A stretch of 13,620 nucleotides of DNA from contig DOJV01000030.1 of the NCBI GenBank assembly GCA_003511125.1, forward strand, positions 1-13,620, in the 5' to 3' direction. The position numbers and the translations under genes are program-made. Origin of the DNA: Candidatus Uhrbacteria bacterium. GTDB lineage: Bacteria; Patescibacteriota; Patescibacteriia; UBA9934; GWF2-40-263. Below, one piece after another: positions 6,806-12,601 of this stretch. The notes beneath the pieces are model-generated. The model saw only the letters and a list, made by a program, of their open reading frames with translations. It made no database searches and was not told where the DNA came from. Each line of letters starts with the position of its first letter. Positions within the stretch are counted from its first letter, which is position 1.

Positions 6806-6941
6806 ATTCGCCGCACTTACACTCGCATTTGCAACCGCACTCCTTACACTCGCAATCAACCTTATTTACCTCGGTCTCTTTTGTGCAGGTGCACTCGCCG
6901 CCCGCTTTGCAACCGCAGGCGCAATTGGTAATGTCGCACAT
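6804..6941 (-). CDS. Small Cys-rich metallothionein-like protein
   Basis: A 45-residue ORF with 13 cysteines at 2, 7, 9, 11, 17, 19, 30, 32, 35, 37, 39, 41 and 43, arranged in C-x-C and C-x2-C pairs: CACGC, CTC, then CECKECGCKCECKC. There are no aromatic residues and no histidine. Two Cys clusters are separated by a charged linker (KETEVNKVD), like a two-domain metallothionein. It should bind soft metals (Cu, Zn, Cd or Hg) in the cytoplasm; the metal is inferred only from context. It starts 14 bases after the stop of the HMA-domain membrane protein and is the last gene of the repressor-controlled operon, directly before the bidirectional terminator. It does not match a named metallothionein family that I can recall. 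Confidence 0.85.
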   Translation of the reverse strand: MCDITNCACGCKAGGECTCTKETEVNKVDCECKECGCKCECKCGE

Positions 6942-6955
6942 ATTTTTTTAGGTTA

Positions 6956-7552
6956 TTAATTAGTTAGGTTAAAGGTTTCGAATATTTCCAAACTGCGGAT
7001 TTTTTCCGTCGAAGTTTGCGCCGGGTCATAGGCTACATTGAAGGTACTCGGAAACTCGAATTCGATCGCGTTGATGCCGGTTTCTTTTTTCAGTTCATCG
7101 ATGATCAGCGCGGCGTGACCGGAGCAGGGAATATCAACAATCAGAGACATTGTGTTAGCTTGACCGATCGTTTCAATGGTTTCGGATTGGAATTTGGCCG
7201 CGGCCGGGAAGACAACGAGGATCAAAAGTAGATTGGTGGCGAGAGTTGTTGAAAACAATAACGAGAGATAGCGCCATTTTTCTTTAATTCCTCGAAAGCA
7301 AAACTGTTTTGTTTTTTTAAGATATAGCCAAGCCGAAATCGTGGCAAATAAGATCGAAATAACTATCAAGACAGTGAAGATATTTGGTATGAGCAAGATG
7401 TTTTTGACCAAAGCTGAAGCGCCTGCGGCGCCAATGGCTGACAGAACAATGAAAAATAGACAGAACGAGTGCGGAATAAGTCCGGCAGCCAGACCGCGCC
7501 AAAGACCTTTGGTTTTTGATTCGTTGGTGTGACAACAATTTGTTGTGCCCAT
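6956..7552 (-). CDS. Membrane protein with C-terminal HMA (MerP-like) domain
   Basis: A 198-residue protein. The N-terminus holds CCH (residues 6-8). Hydrophobic helices lie at about 20-46, 52-77 and 97-119, with PHSFC (27-31) in the first. This resembles a MerT-type inner-membrane metal carrier. The C-terminal 134-193 has the beta-alpha-beta-beta-alpha-beta pattern of a heavy-metal-associated domain (LIVDIPCSGHAALIIDEL, then INAIEFEF and FNVAYDP). The usual C-x2-C loop is reduced to C143-S-G-H146, so metal would be bound by one Cys with a possible His. The start is one base after the repressor stop (TAATATG), so they are translationally coupled. It most likely moves metal across the membrane or hands it to the metallothionein; direction unknown. 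Confidence 0.75.
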   Translation of the reverse strand: MGTTNCCHTNESKTKGLWRGLAAGLIPHSFCLFFIVLSAIGAAGASALVKNILLIPNIFTVLIVISILFATISAWLYLKKTKQFCFRGIKEKWRYLSLLFSTTLATNLLLILVVFPAAAKFQSETIETIGQANTMSLIVDIPCSGHAALIIDELKKETGINAIEFEFPSTFNVAYDPAQTSTEKIRSLEIFETFNLTN

Positions 7553-7553
7553 A

Positions 7554-7826
7554 TTATTTATTGAACAAGTTTGTGACCTTTAAAATCTCCGAGGTCATTG
7601 CTTTTTTCTTTTTTTCGTTTCCAGAAGCCATGGCAGTTTTGAAACAAGTATTGAGGTGATTTTCCATTAGTTGTTGATGAGCCGAGCGGAGTAGGCCGAT
7701 GACCGCGAGATTTTGTTGCATGATATTGATGCAATATTCATCGTCCTCGGACATTTTGATTATTTTATCTAGAAGGCTGCGAGCTTTTTTGAAACCGATA
7801 AGGGTTTTGTTTTTTTCGTTAGTCAT
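7554..7826 (-). CDS. CsoR/DUF156-family metal-sensing repressor
   Basis: A 90-residue all-helical protein of the CsoR/RcnR/FrmR (DUF156) family, which binds DNA as a tetramer and lets go when its metal binds. The copper-sensor fingerprint is present with exact spacing: Cys32, His57 and Cys61, compared with Cys36, His61 and Cys65 in Mycobacterium tuberculosis CsoR; Tyr31 corresponds to Tyr35. QNLAVIGLLRSAHQ (38-51) and ENHLNTCF (55-62) are the family core. There is no N-terminal His as in the nickel sensor RcnR. The secondary Glu81 of CsoR has no clear match, so Cu(I) is favoured but not certain. It is the first gene of its operon, with a palindrome over its own promoter. No SD is visible. Confidence 0.88.
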   Translation of the reverse strand: MTNEKNKTLIGFKKARSLLDKIIKMSEDDEYCINIMQQNLAVIGLLRSAHQQLMENHLNTCFKTAMASGNEKKKKAMTSEILKVTNLFNK

Positions 7827-7839
7827 AAGGTTTTAGTTA

Positions 7840-7864
7840 GTACCCATACCTGGGGTATAGGTAC
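7840..7864. promoter_or_regulatory. Candidate operator of the CsoR-type repressor
   Basis: A 25-bp palindrome on the minus strand: left arm GTACCTATACC, centre CCA, right arm GGTATGGGTAC, with 10 of 11 pairs matching. A/T-flanked C and G tracts are typical of CsoR-family operators. It overlaps the -10 and the expected transcription start of the repressor operon, where a bound tetramer would block initiation. Confidence 0.75.
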
Positions 7865-7891
7865 CATAACACGACGTTTTTTCTCTGTCAA
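7863..7891 (-). promoter_or_regulatory. Promoter of the metal-response operon
   Basis: On the minus strand a consensus TTGACA (7886-7891), 17-base spacer, TATGGT (7863-7868). The expected start is near 7856, inside the palindromic operator, about 30 bases before the repressor ATG. Confidence 0.7.
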
Positions 7892-7908
7892 GAAATTGTT
7901 CACAGCTT

Positions 7909-7937
7909 TTGACTTTTATCAAAGTCGGGTTTAAGCT
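7909..7937 (+). promoter_or_regulatory. Possible promoter and palindrome before the IMPase-like gene
   Basis: TTGACT (7909-7914), 17-base spacer, TAAGCT (7932-7937; weak -10). A perfect inverted repeat GACTTT-TATC-AAAGTC (7911-7926) overlaps the -35 and spacer and could be an operator. The start codon is at 7970. Confidence 0.4.
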
Positions 7938-7969
7938 TGCTTTGGCACCTTCGCAACAAGGAGAAAGCC

Positions 7970-9118
7970 ATGCAAGGCGTGGAAAAAGACTACTGCAACG
8001 CGGCTATCAGGGCGGTTCTGGCGGCGGCTGAAGAGCTTTGGGGTTCGACTGTCGAGGGAGTGCTCCAACCTCGGGCACTCTACGGTAAGTCCGACACTCT
8101 TGGCATGGATGCTGTGACCGAGATCGCCATCACCAACGGACTCGTGGAATACGACGGGACAGTGAACATCGCCACCGAGGAATCCTGTCGCGGGCGAGGT
8201 GTTCGCGCCGATTCTGGGGACCCTCGCCGATCTAAGAGTATCTTCATTAGTGATCCAACCGATCGCAGTGCCCAGTTCAAGAAAGCACTCAATGGTGTTG
8301 TTGACAAGACTCGGTCGACAATCGAAGTGGTGCGCGAGGCCGCCTTCCGGAACGACTGGGAAAAGAATTTTGGTGGTCCAGCCATGATTACCGGCTGTAC
8401 TTCGGCTGTCACTTGTATTCGTCGCGGTGTGCCCATCTTTGCCGTCGTCGTCAATTTTGTCACCCGTGATTTGTTTGTGGCCTGCCGTGCCGGGGTTTTT
8501 GTTCTGCGTTTGCCGGACAAAATATTCAATGTCGACCTGGATTATGTTTGCCGTCGAGGACGGCGGTTGTTCTTCCGTGGTGTCAAACCAGGAAGTGAAC
8601 GTAATTTTGTCACTTTCCTCGGCAAGACCGGCTATCGCGAGAACTTTTTGGACAGTCGTTTCATGAGCAACGCCGAGATCGACAAGTTCTTGTTCTACAA
8701 CTTGCCTGGTGGGCCATCACGTGCCCTTTACCTCTCCGAACTTCAACCGGCCGAGGAATCGATCGGTTTCATCCTGGCCAATGGTGAAAAGATCAGCGAG
8801 TGGGCTCACTGGTTGCCGTTCATCCGTTTCGGCCGCACTCGTACCGATCAAGGCACTCCAGCCCTGCGTCTCTATGAAGTTTTCCAGGAGCGTCCTTGGA
8901 CCAAGGATGGAGTGCTTATGTCGACCTCCCCGGTCTACAGCATCTTCGTCCCGGTTTCTGAAGGCGATAGTCGAATGCTCATGGATCCTCGACGCCTGAC
9001 CGGGCTCTCCAACCCCTCCAGGTTCCGTTCCACCTTGATTGTGGCTCCGGCCAACAACCGTTGGGCGGCCAGTGTCCGGCAATACGGATTCCGGACAATC
9101 GAGTTCTTCGAGGAATAA
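7970..9118 (+). CDS. Inositol-monophosphatase-like superfamily protein, divergent
   Basis: A 382-residue protein. GKSDTLGMDAVTE (39-51), the acidic pair ATEES (68-72) and IFISDPTDRS (91-100) follow the order of IMPase/FBPase motifs (K-D-x-VTxxD, EE, DPxDGT), which bind Mg and hydrolyse phosphomonoesters. GVPIFAVVVNFVTRDLFVACRAGVF (153-177) resembles the strand after the active site. The DG of DPxDGT is DR here, so activity is uncertain. The family call is by motif order only. A TTG at 7937 extends the frame, but AAGGAG (7958-7963) six bases before the ATG at 7970 fixes the start. The gene is GC-rich at third positions, unlike its neighbours, and has its own terminator. Confidence 0.6.
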   Translation: MQGVEKDYCNAAIRAVLAAAEELWGSTVEGVLQPRALYGKSDTLGMDAVTEIAITNGLVEYDGTVNIATEESCRGRGVRADSGDPRRSKSIFISDPTDRSAQFKKALNGVVDKTRSTIEVVREAAFRNDWEKNFGGPAMITGCTSAVTCIRRGVPIFAVVVNFVTRDLFVACRAGVFVLRLPDKIFNVDLDYVCRRGRRLFFRGVKPGSERNFVTFLGKTGYRENFLDSRFMSNAEIDKFLFYNLPGGPSRALYLSELQPAEESIGFILANGEKISEWAHWLPFIRFGRTRTDQGTPALRLYEVFQERPWTKDGVLMSTSPVYSIFVPVSEGDSRMLMDPRRLTGLSNPSRFRSTLIVAPANNRWAASVRQYGFRTIEFFEE

Positions 9119-9127
9119 GATCCTTAC

Positions 9128-9157
9128 ACGGCTGCCGTTCTTCGGCGCCGTTTTTTT
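9128..9157 (+). terminator. Terminator of the IMPase-like gene
   Basis: Stem ACGGCTGCCG (9128-9137) with CGGCGCCGT (9143-9151), one bulged T, loop TTCTT, followed by T7. Confidence 0.85.
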
Positions 9158-9236
9158 ATATCGGGACAACTCGGTTTTTACTTTTTTAGATCTTGTGTTA
9201 AATTAAAAGTAAGTTTTAGAAATAATTTTTGGTCTT

Positions 9237-9638
9237 ATGAAACATTTAAAGATTATTCTCGCCGTTTTTGCTCTGTTGCTTTTGGCCGGTGTTGGTTGTC
9301 ATGTGGGTGGCACAGACACAAATTTTTATGATGACACCTATGCCCCTTATGACTATGGGGATGATAGTTATGATTATGACGATTCTTACGATTCCGGTGA
9401 TTCCTCTGATCCCTACGGTTCCGATTATTACTCCAATGTTCCTCAGGGTTCACAAACTGTTTATGCCTGCAATTTGGATCAGGATTATTGTGAATATGAA
9501 ACCGTAGAGATTTCCGGTTCGTATGTGACTTCTTCCAATAATGGATCACGAACTATTTTTCCGGACGAATCTTTTTGCGATGAAGAAGGTTGCTACTTTG
9601 TCGACGATTTGAGTAATCAATGGTATTTTGAATTTTAG
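9237..9638 (+). CDS. Tyr/Asp-rich lipoprotein, function unknown
   Basis: A 133-residue protein with a short lipoprotein signal: basic MKHLK, hydrophobic IILAVFALLLLAG, then a lipobox-like GVGC with Cys21 as the lipidation site (Gly at -3 is not the best residue). Residues 28-65 are low complexity and very acidic, built from Tyr, Asp, Ser and Gly (for example YDYGDDSYDYDDSYDS). The C-terminal half looks folded and holds four cysteines, in C78-x6-C85 and C114-x4-C119, that could form disulfides outside the cell. No family is recognised. There is no SD. It converges on the helicase gene with a shared terminator. Confidence 0.75.
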   Translation: MKHLKIILAVFALLLLAGVGCHVGGTDTNFYDDTYAPYDYGDDSYDYDDSYDSGDSSDPYGSDYYSNVPQGSQTVYACNLDQDYCEYETVEISGSYVTSSNNGSRTIFPDESFCDEEGCYFVDDLSNQWYFEF

Positions 9639-9644
9639 TTGATT

Positions 9645-9686
9645 AAAAAAACCGTCGAGACCAAAGAGTCTTGACGGTTTTTTTTT
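9645..9686. terminator. Bidirectional terminator between lipoprotein and helicase genes
   Basis: Stem AAAAAAACCGTCGAGAC / GTCTTGACGGTTTTTTT with one mismatch and loop CAAAGA region; T-runs follow on both strands. It ends the lipoprotein transcript (+) and the DEAD-box transcript (-). Confidence 0.9.
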
Positions 9687-9689
9687 GTT

Positions 9690-10931
9690 TTATTGCTGTC
9701 TGGAACGACGTCGGCGTTTGGCCGAACCGTTTTGATGGCGGCGTTGGCCATTCTCGAATTTTTTTGGTTCCGGTTTAACGTAGACAACCGGCGCGAATTC
9801 GCTAGGTAATTCTGGTAAAGCTTTGATTGGTAGACGAATTCGGATAATATTTTCAATGGCGTTTAAATCGCGTTTTTGATCGGGTGCGGCAAAAGAAATG
9901 GCTTTACCTTTTAGGCCAGCTCGGCCGGTCCGGCCAATGCGGTGAATGTAGTCTTCGGCTTGATCTGGTAAATCAAAGTTGATTACTAGTTCGATACCAA
10001 CCACATCAATACCTCGAGCGGCAATGTCTGTGGCCACCAAAATTCGATACTTGCCGGTTTTAAATCCGGCCAAGGCTTCGCGACGCTGGCTAAGCGAACG
10101 GTCGGAATGGATTTCGGCCGAAGTGTGGCCTTGATGAGATAAGATTTTATTTATTTTTTTGGCTCCGTGTTTGGTGCGACTAAAAATCAGCACGGTTCCT
10201 TGATATTCCAAAAGCAATTTTTGCAATAATTTAATTTTATTTTCTTTGGAGACAACAAAAACTTCTTGTTCAACTTTTTCGGCCGTGGTGCCCGAAGGCG
10301 CTACTTCAACACGTAACGGCTGTCTCATGTATTTTTTGGCGATTTGGGAAATTTTTTCTGGCATGGTGGCCGAAAACAACATGGTTTGGCGGTTTTCCGA
10401 AACCGCAGATAAAATTTGTCTGATTTGCGGTTCGAAACCCATGTCTAACATGCGATCAGCTTCGTCAAGAACCAGAATTCCGACGTCTTTTAAAGAAATG
10501 GTTTTTTGTTTTAAATGATCGTTAAGTCGGCCGGGAGTGGCAATAATTATGTGTGGCTGGCGACGAATATCTTGGCGTTGGCGTTCTTGGGAAGCGCCGC
10601 CAATAACGACGACGGTGCGGATGCCAAAAGGTTTACCGAGTCTTCCAATGGCTTCTTCTACTTGTATAGCCAATTCTCGAGTTGGTAAAATTACCAAACC
10701 TTGGCCGCCTCGGGCCAAAATTTGTTGAACCATAGGAATGGCAAAAGCCAAAGTTTTTCCGGTTCCGGTTTGAGCAATACCAACTAAATCTTCGCCCAAG
10801 ATTCCGTGAGGGATGGACTTTTGTTGAATCGGTGTTGGAATTTTGAAATTCAAATCATCTAGCCGAGTTAAAATATCCGGGGCAATGCCCAGGCCGTAAA
10901 AAGAGTTTTGGTTGGTGTTTTGGTTGGTCAT
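9690..10931 (-). CDS. DEAD-box RNA helicase, RhlE-like
   Basis: A 413-residue ATP-dependent RNA helicase with every motif intact: Q motif ending TPIQQ (33-37), Walker A AQTGTGKT (53-60), PTRELA (83-88), GG (111-112), TPGR (132-135), DEAD (156-159), SAT (187-189), then in the second RecA domain VLIFSRTK, ATDIAARGIDV and HRIGRTGRAG. A basic tail (KRRRRSRQQ) would bind RNA. Composition and short tail fit RhlE, with likely roles in ribosome assembly or RNA decay. The frame opens 12 codons earlier (10967), but those codons lie in a leader hairpin, so the ATG at 10931 is preferred. It has its own promoter about 100 bases upstream, as in cold-induced helicase genes. Confidence 0.93.
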   Translation of the reverse strand: MTNQNTNQNSFYGLGIAPDILTRLDDLNFKIPTPIQQKSIPHGILGEDLVGIAQTGTGKTLAFAIPMVQQILARGGQGLVILPTRELAIQVEEAIGRLGKPFGIRTVVVIGGASQERQRQDIRRQPHIIIATPGRLNDHLKQKTISLKDVGILVLDEADRMLDMGFEPQIRQILSAVSENRQTMLFSATMPEKISQIAKKYMRQPLRVEVAPSGTTAEKVEQEVFVVSKENKIKLLQKLLLEYQGTVLIFSRTKHGAKKINKILSHQGHTSAEIHSDRSLSQRREALAGFKTGKYRILVATDIAARGIDVVGIELVINFDLPDQAEDYIHRIGRTGRAGLKGKAISFAAPDQKRDLNAIENIIRIRLPIKALPELPSEFAPVVYVKPEPKKFENGQRRHQNGSAKRRRRSRQQ

Positions 10932-10936
10932 ATAAA

Positions 10937-10971
10937 AATCATGCGACCCAATTCCTTCAGGTGGCATGATT
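10937..10971 (-). promoter_or_regulatory. Hairpin just upstream of the helicase start
   Basis: Arms AATCATGC (10937-10944) and GCATGATT (10964-10971) are perfect and are extended inward by ACC/GGT. On the minus strand TTTTTAT and then the ATG follow at once. It resembles a small terminator placed in the 5' leader. A second hairpin (CCCGT-CAA-ACGGG) lies farther upstream in the same leader. It may tune helicase expression, for instance with temperature; this is inference. Confidence 0.5.
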
Positions 10972-11026
10972 TACATGTAACTAGAGGCTCGAGTCAGACC
11001 CGTTTGACGGGCCGAATTAAGTAAAG

Positions 11027-11055
11027 AGGATACCATGTGTTGGCTTGGTTGTCAA
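11027..11055 (-). promoter_or_regulatory. Promoter of the DEAD-box helicase gene
   Basis: On the minus strand TTGACA (11050-11055), 17-base spacer, TATCCT (11027-11032), expected start near 11020, leader about 90 bases. Spacing and -10 match the tRNA-Gln promoter in this window. Confidence 0.7.
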
Positions 11056-11072
11056 GGAAATAAGCCCGAAAT

Positions 11073-11101
11073 AAAAAAGTCCATCCACGAGAGGGATGAA
11101 C
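11073..11101 (-). terminator. Terminator of the 195-residue gene
   Basis: On the minus strand GTTCATCC pairs with GGATGGAC (one G-T pair) around a 7-base loop, followed by T6. It lies 30 bases after the TAG of the gene at 11132. Confidence 0.8.
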
Positions 11102-11131
11102 TGAGTTTGTGACCGGATCGTTCCAGAACAG

Positions 11132-11719
11132 CTAGCCTGTCTGGTTCGTGGTGTTCAGAACGGCGAAAGCCAGGCGGTAGACCACCTTGGTCCGCCGGAT
11201 CAGCTCGGGGCTGGGGTCGGGGCCTTTGTCGTCTTTGCGATACATGGTCCGTTTGACCATCTCCGCGAAATTGGGGATGTCGTTGGGTTCGCCGACGTTC
11301 GCGAGGTGGATGCGTTCTTTTTCTTCACGACAGCTTCGGGCGATATACCAGCCCATCATGAGGGCCGAACGCCAGGCCTCACGGATTTCCTTGTAGACCG
11401 TTTCGTGACTCCCGAGTTCGATCCACCGGACATTGCTGATGCGGATCTGGGTGCCAGTGGTTTCACCTTTTCGACACCAGGTGATCAGGGCTCTGCCGCG
11501 ATGGTTGTTGTGAACACGGAGGCTGTCGTGGATGACATCTGCTGGCAGCTCGAAGTCGAAGGCCTCGCACAGGATCTCGGTGCCGACTTGTTCCAGGAGA
11601 CGTACCGGAGGTTCGTGTTCGTCTGTGAAGACGATGCCGGCCATCTCGTCTGTGGCGTCGATTCTGTTTCCAGCGAGATCGTTGGGTTGGTAGGGAACGA
11701 ACACGATGCGTGGTTTCAT
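11132..11719 (-). CDS. Unknown protein on a GC-rich gene (195 aa)
   Basis: No family is recognised. The protein is soluble in appearance, with mixed charge: a strand MKPRIVFVPY at the start, an acidic stretch with VFTDEHEPP, a middle GRALITWCRKGETTGTQIRIS, and a helical C-terminal half that includes REAWRSALMMGWYIARSCREEKE. The frame extends upstream to 11755, but AGGAGG (11724-11729) four bases before the ATG at 11719 decides the start. It has its own promoter and terminator and so forms a one-gene transcription unit. The codons favour C and G at third positions, unlike the helicase gene beside it. Together with the 191-residue gene upstream it may be part of an acquired or differently expressed gene set. 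Confidence 0.75.
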   Translation of the reverse strand: MKPRIVFVPYQPNDLAGNRIDATDEMAGIVFTDEHEPPVRLLEQVGTEILCEAFDFELPADVIHDSLRVHNNHRGRALITWCRKGETTGTQIRISNVRWIELGSHETVYKEIREAWRSALMMGWYIARSCREEKERIHLANVGEPNDIPNFAEMVKRTMYRKDDKGPDPSPELIRRTKVVYRLAFAVLNTTNQTG

Positions 11720-11745
11720 TAGTCCTCCTGCCTTGATGGCCAGTC

Positions 11746-11774
11746 TTTTTAGCATTTCTAGTCGAGATTGTCAA
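11746..11774 (-). promoter_or_regulatory. Promoter of the 195-residue gene
   Basis: On the minus strand a consensus TTGACA (11769-11774), 17-base spacer, TAAAAA (11746-11751). Start near 11739, leader about 20 bases containing AGGAGG. The same -10 hexamer and spacing occur at the next GC-rich gene. Confidence 0.65.
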
Positions 11775-11877
11775 TTGTAGGGACATTCACGGTTACATTT
11801 TTAGATGAGTTGACACGTGGTTGAGTGTGACTTTTAGGGCGGGGTTGCTAATTGTTAAAAACTAATCTTTAAAACCT

Positions 11878-11909
11878 AAAAAAAACCCGCTCGGCCGATG
11901 CGCGAGCGG
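11878..11909 (-). terminator. Terminator of the 191-residue gene
   Basis: On the minus strand CCGCTCG pairs with CGAGCGG around a 9-base loop, followed by G and T8. It begins 13 bases after the TAG at 11922-11924. Confidence 0.88.
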
Positions 11910-11921
11910 AAGTTGAGAGAG

Positions 11922-12497
11922 CTAGACTTTGGGTGGTCGAGGATGTTCGATGAGCCACAAAGACAGATTTTCGACAAGACGACGACGGGCTTTCGCCACA
12001 GCCTCTTCTTGCTGTCTCTTGATCGTGGCCGCGTCGAGCCCGGCGGCTTTGAGGATTGCAGCTCGGCCTCGAACGGTGTTGGGATTGGGAAGTCCGGTTT
12101 CCGAGATGGCTTGGAGGCAGGCTTTTTCCCAGCGCCGGCGTTTGAACGCGGCTTTGAAAAGAGTGTCGATTTCTTGTTTTTTTGCCCCGGTGATTTTCAG
12201 GACACCGAAGGCGTCTTCGGCGACTCCTTTTACATCCCACTCGTTGAAGATGTGTTTCCAACCAACCAACAAGAACCAATGTTCGAAAGAACGGTAGATA
12301 CCGATCACTGTTAGTCTTTCGTATCTCGCCCCGTCCCCTTGTTCTGCAAAGATGCCGCCAAGAAGGACGAGAGCACGTTGCCGGATCTCTTCTGCTTCTG
12401 ACTCGGTAAGGCCTTCGGGCAGGTCGGGATCGTTCCAGAACTCCGCATCGAGCTCTTTGCGCCTTTTGGGGACAAGGGTAATGAAAAGGTTGGACAT
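11922..12497 (-). CDS. Unknown protein on a GC-rich gene (191 aa)
   Basis: No family is recognised. The protein is mostly helical and charged, without membrane segments. Notable parts are an acidic helix GLTESEAEEIRQRALVLLGG, an aromatic stretch SFEHWFLLVGWKHIFNEWDV, and a basic helix LFKAAFKRRRWEKACLQA. A C-terminal block follows with GRAAILKAAGLDAATIKRQQEEAVAKARRRL, which may form a coiled coil. GGAGAA (12505-12510) lies seven bases before the ATG. It is a one-gene unit with its own promoter and terminator, transcribed away from nadM. Third positions are GC-rich, as in the 195-residue gene downstream. Confidence 0.75.
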   Translation of the reverse strand: MSNLFITLVPKRRKELDAEFWNDPDLPEGLTESEAEEIRQRALVLLGGIFAEQGDGARYERLTVIGIYRSFEHWFLLVGWKHIFNEWDVKGVAEDAFGVLKITGAKKQEIDTLFKAAFKRRRWEKACLQAISETGLPNPNTVRGRAAILKAAGLDAATIKRQQEEAVAKARRRLVENLSLWLIEHPRPPKV

Positions 12498-12530
12498 TTG
12501 TTACTTCTCCACAGGTAAGAGAGCGAACTT

Positions 12531-12559
12531 TTTTTATCATTTATATTCAGGCCCGTCAA
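12531..12559 (-). promoter_or_regulatory. Promoter of the 191-residue gene
   Basis: On the minus strand TTGACG (12554-12559), 17-base spacer, TAAAAA (12531-12536). It is back to back with the nadM promoter, whose -35 starts six bases away. Confidence 0.6.
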
Positions 12560-12564
12560 CCGTC

Positions 12565-12593
12565 TTGCCAACATTTCTGATAAAAGTTAAAGT
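12565..12593 (+). promoter_or_regulatory. Promoter of nadM, probably leaderless
   Basis: TTGCCA (12565-12570), 17-base spacer, TAAAGT (12588-12593). The expected start is about 12600, within two bases of the ATG at 12602, so the mRNA would have no 5' leader. This agrees with the absence of an SD. Confidence 0.5.
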
Positions 12594-12601
12594 ATAGGCG
12601 T

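Noticed and set aside
10932..10967. 12-codon upstream extension of the helicase
   Set aside because: The codons fall in a leader hairpin and lack an SD; the protein core is complete from the ATG at 10931.
11898..12597. Several + strand frames opposite the 191-residue gene
   Set aside because: They are shadows of a GC-rich minus-strand gene that has its own promoter, SD and terminator.
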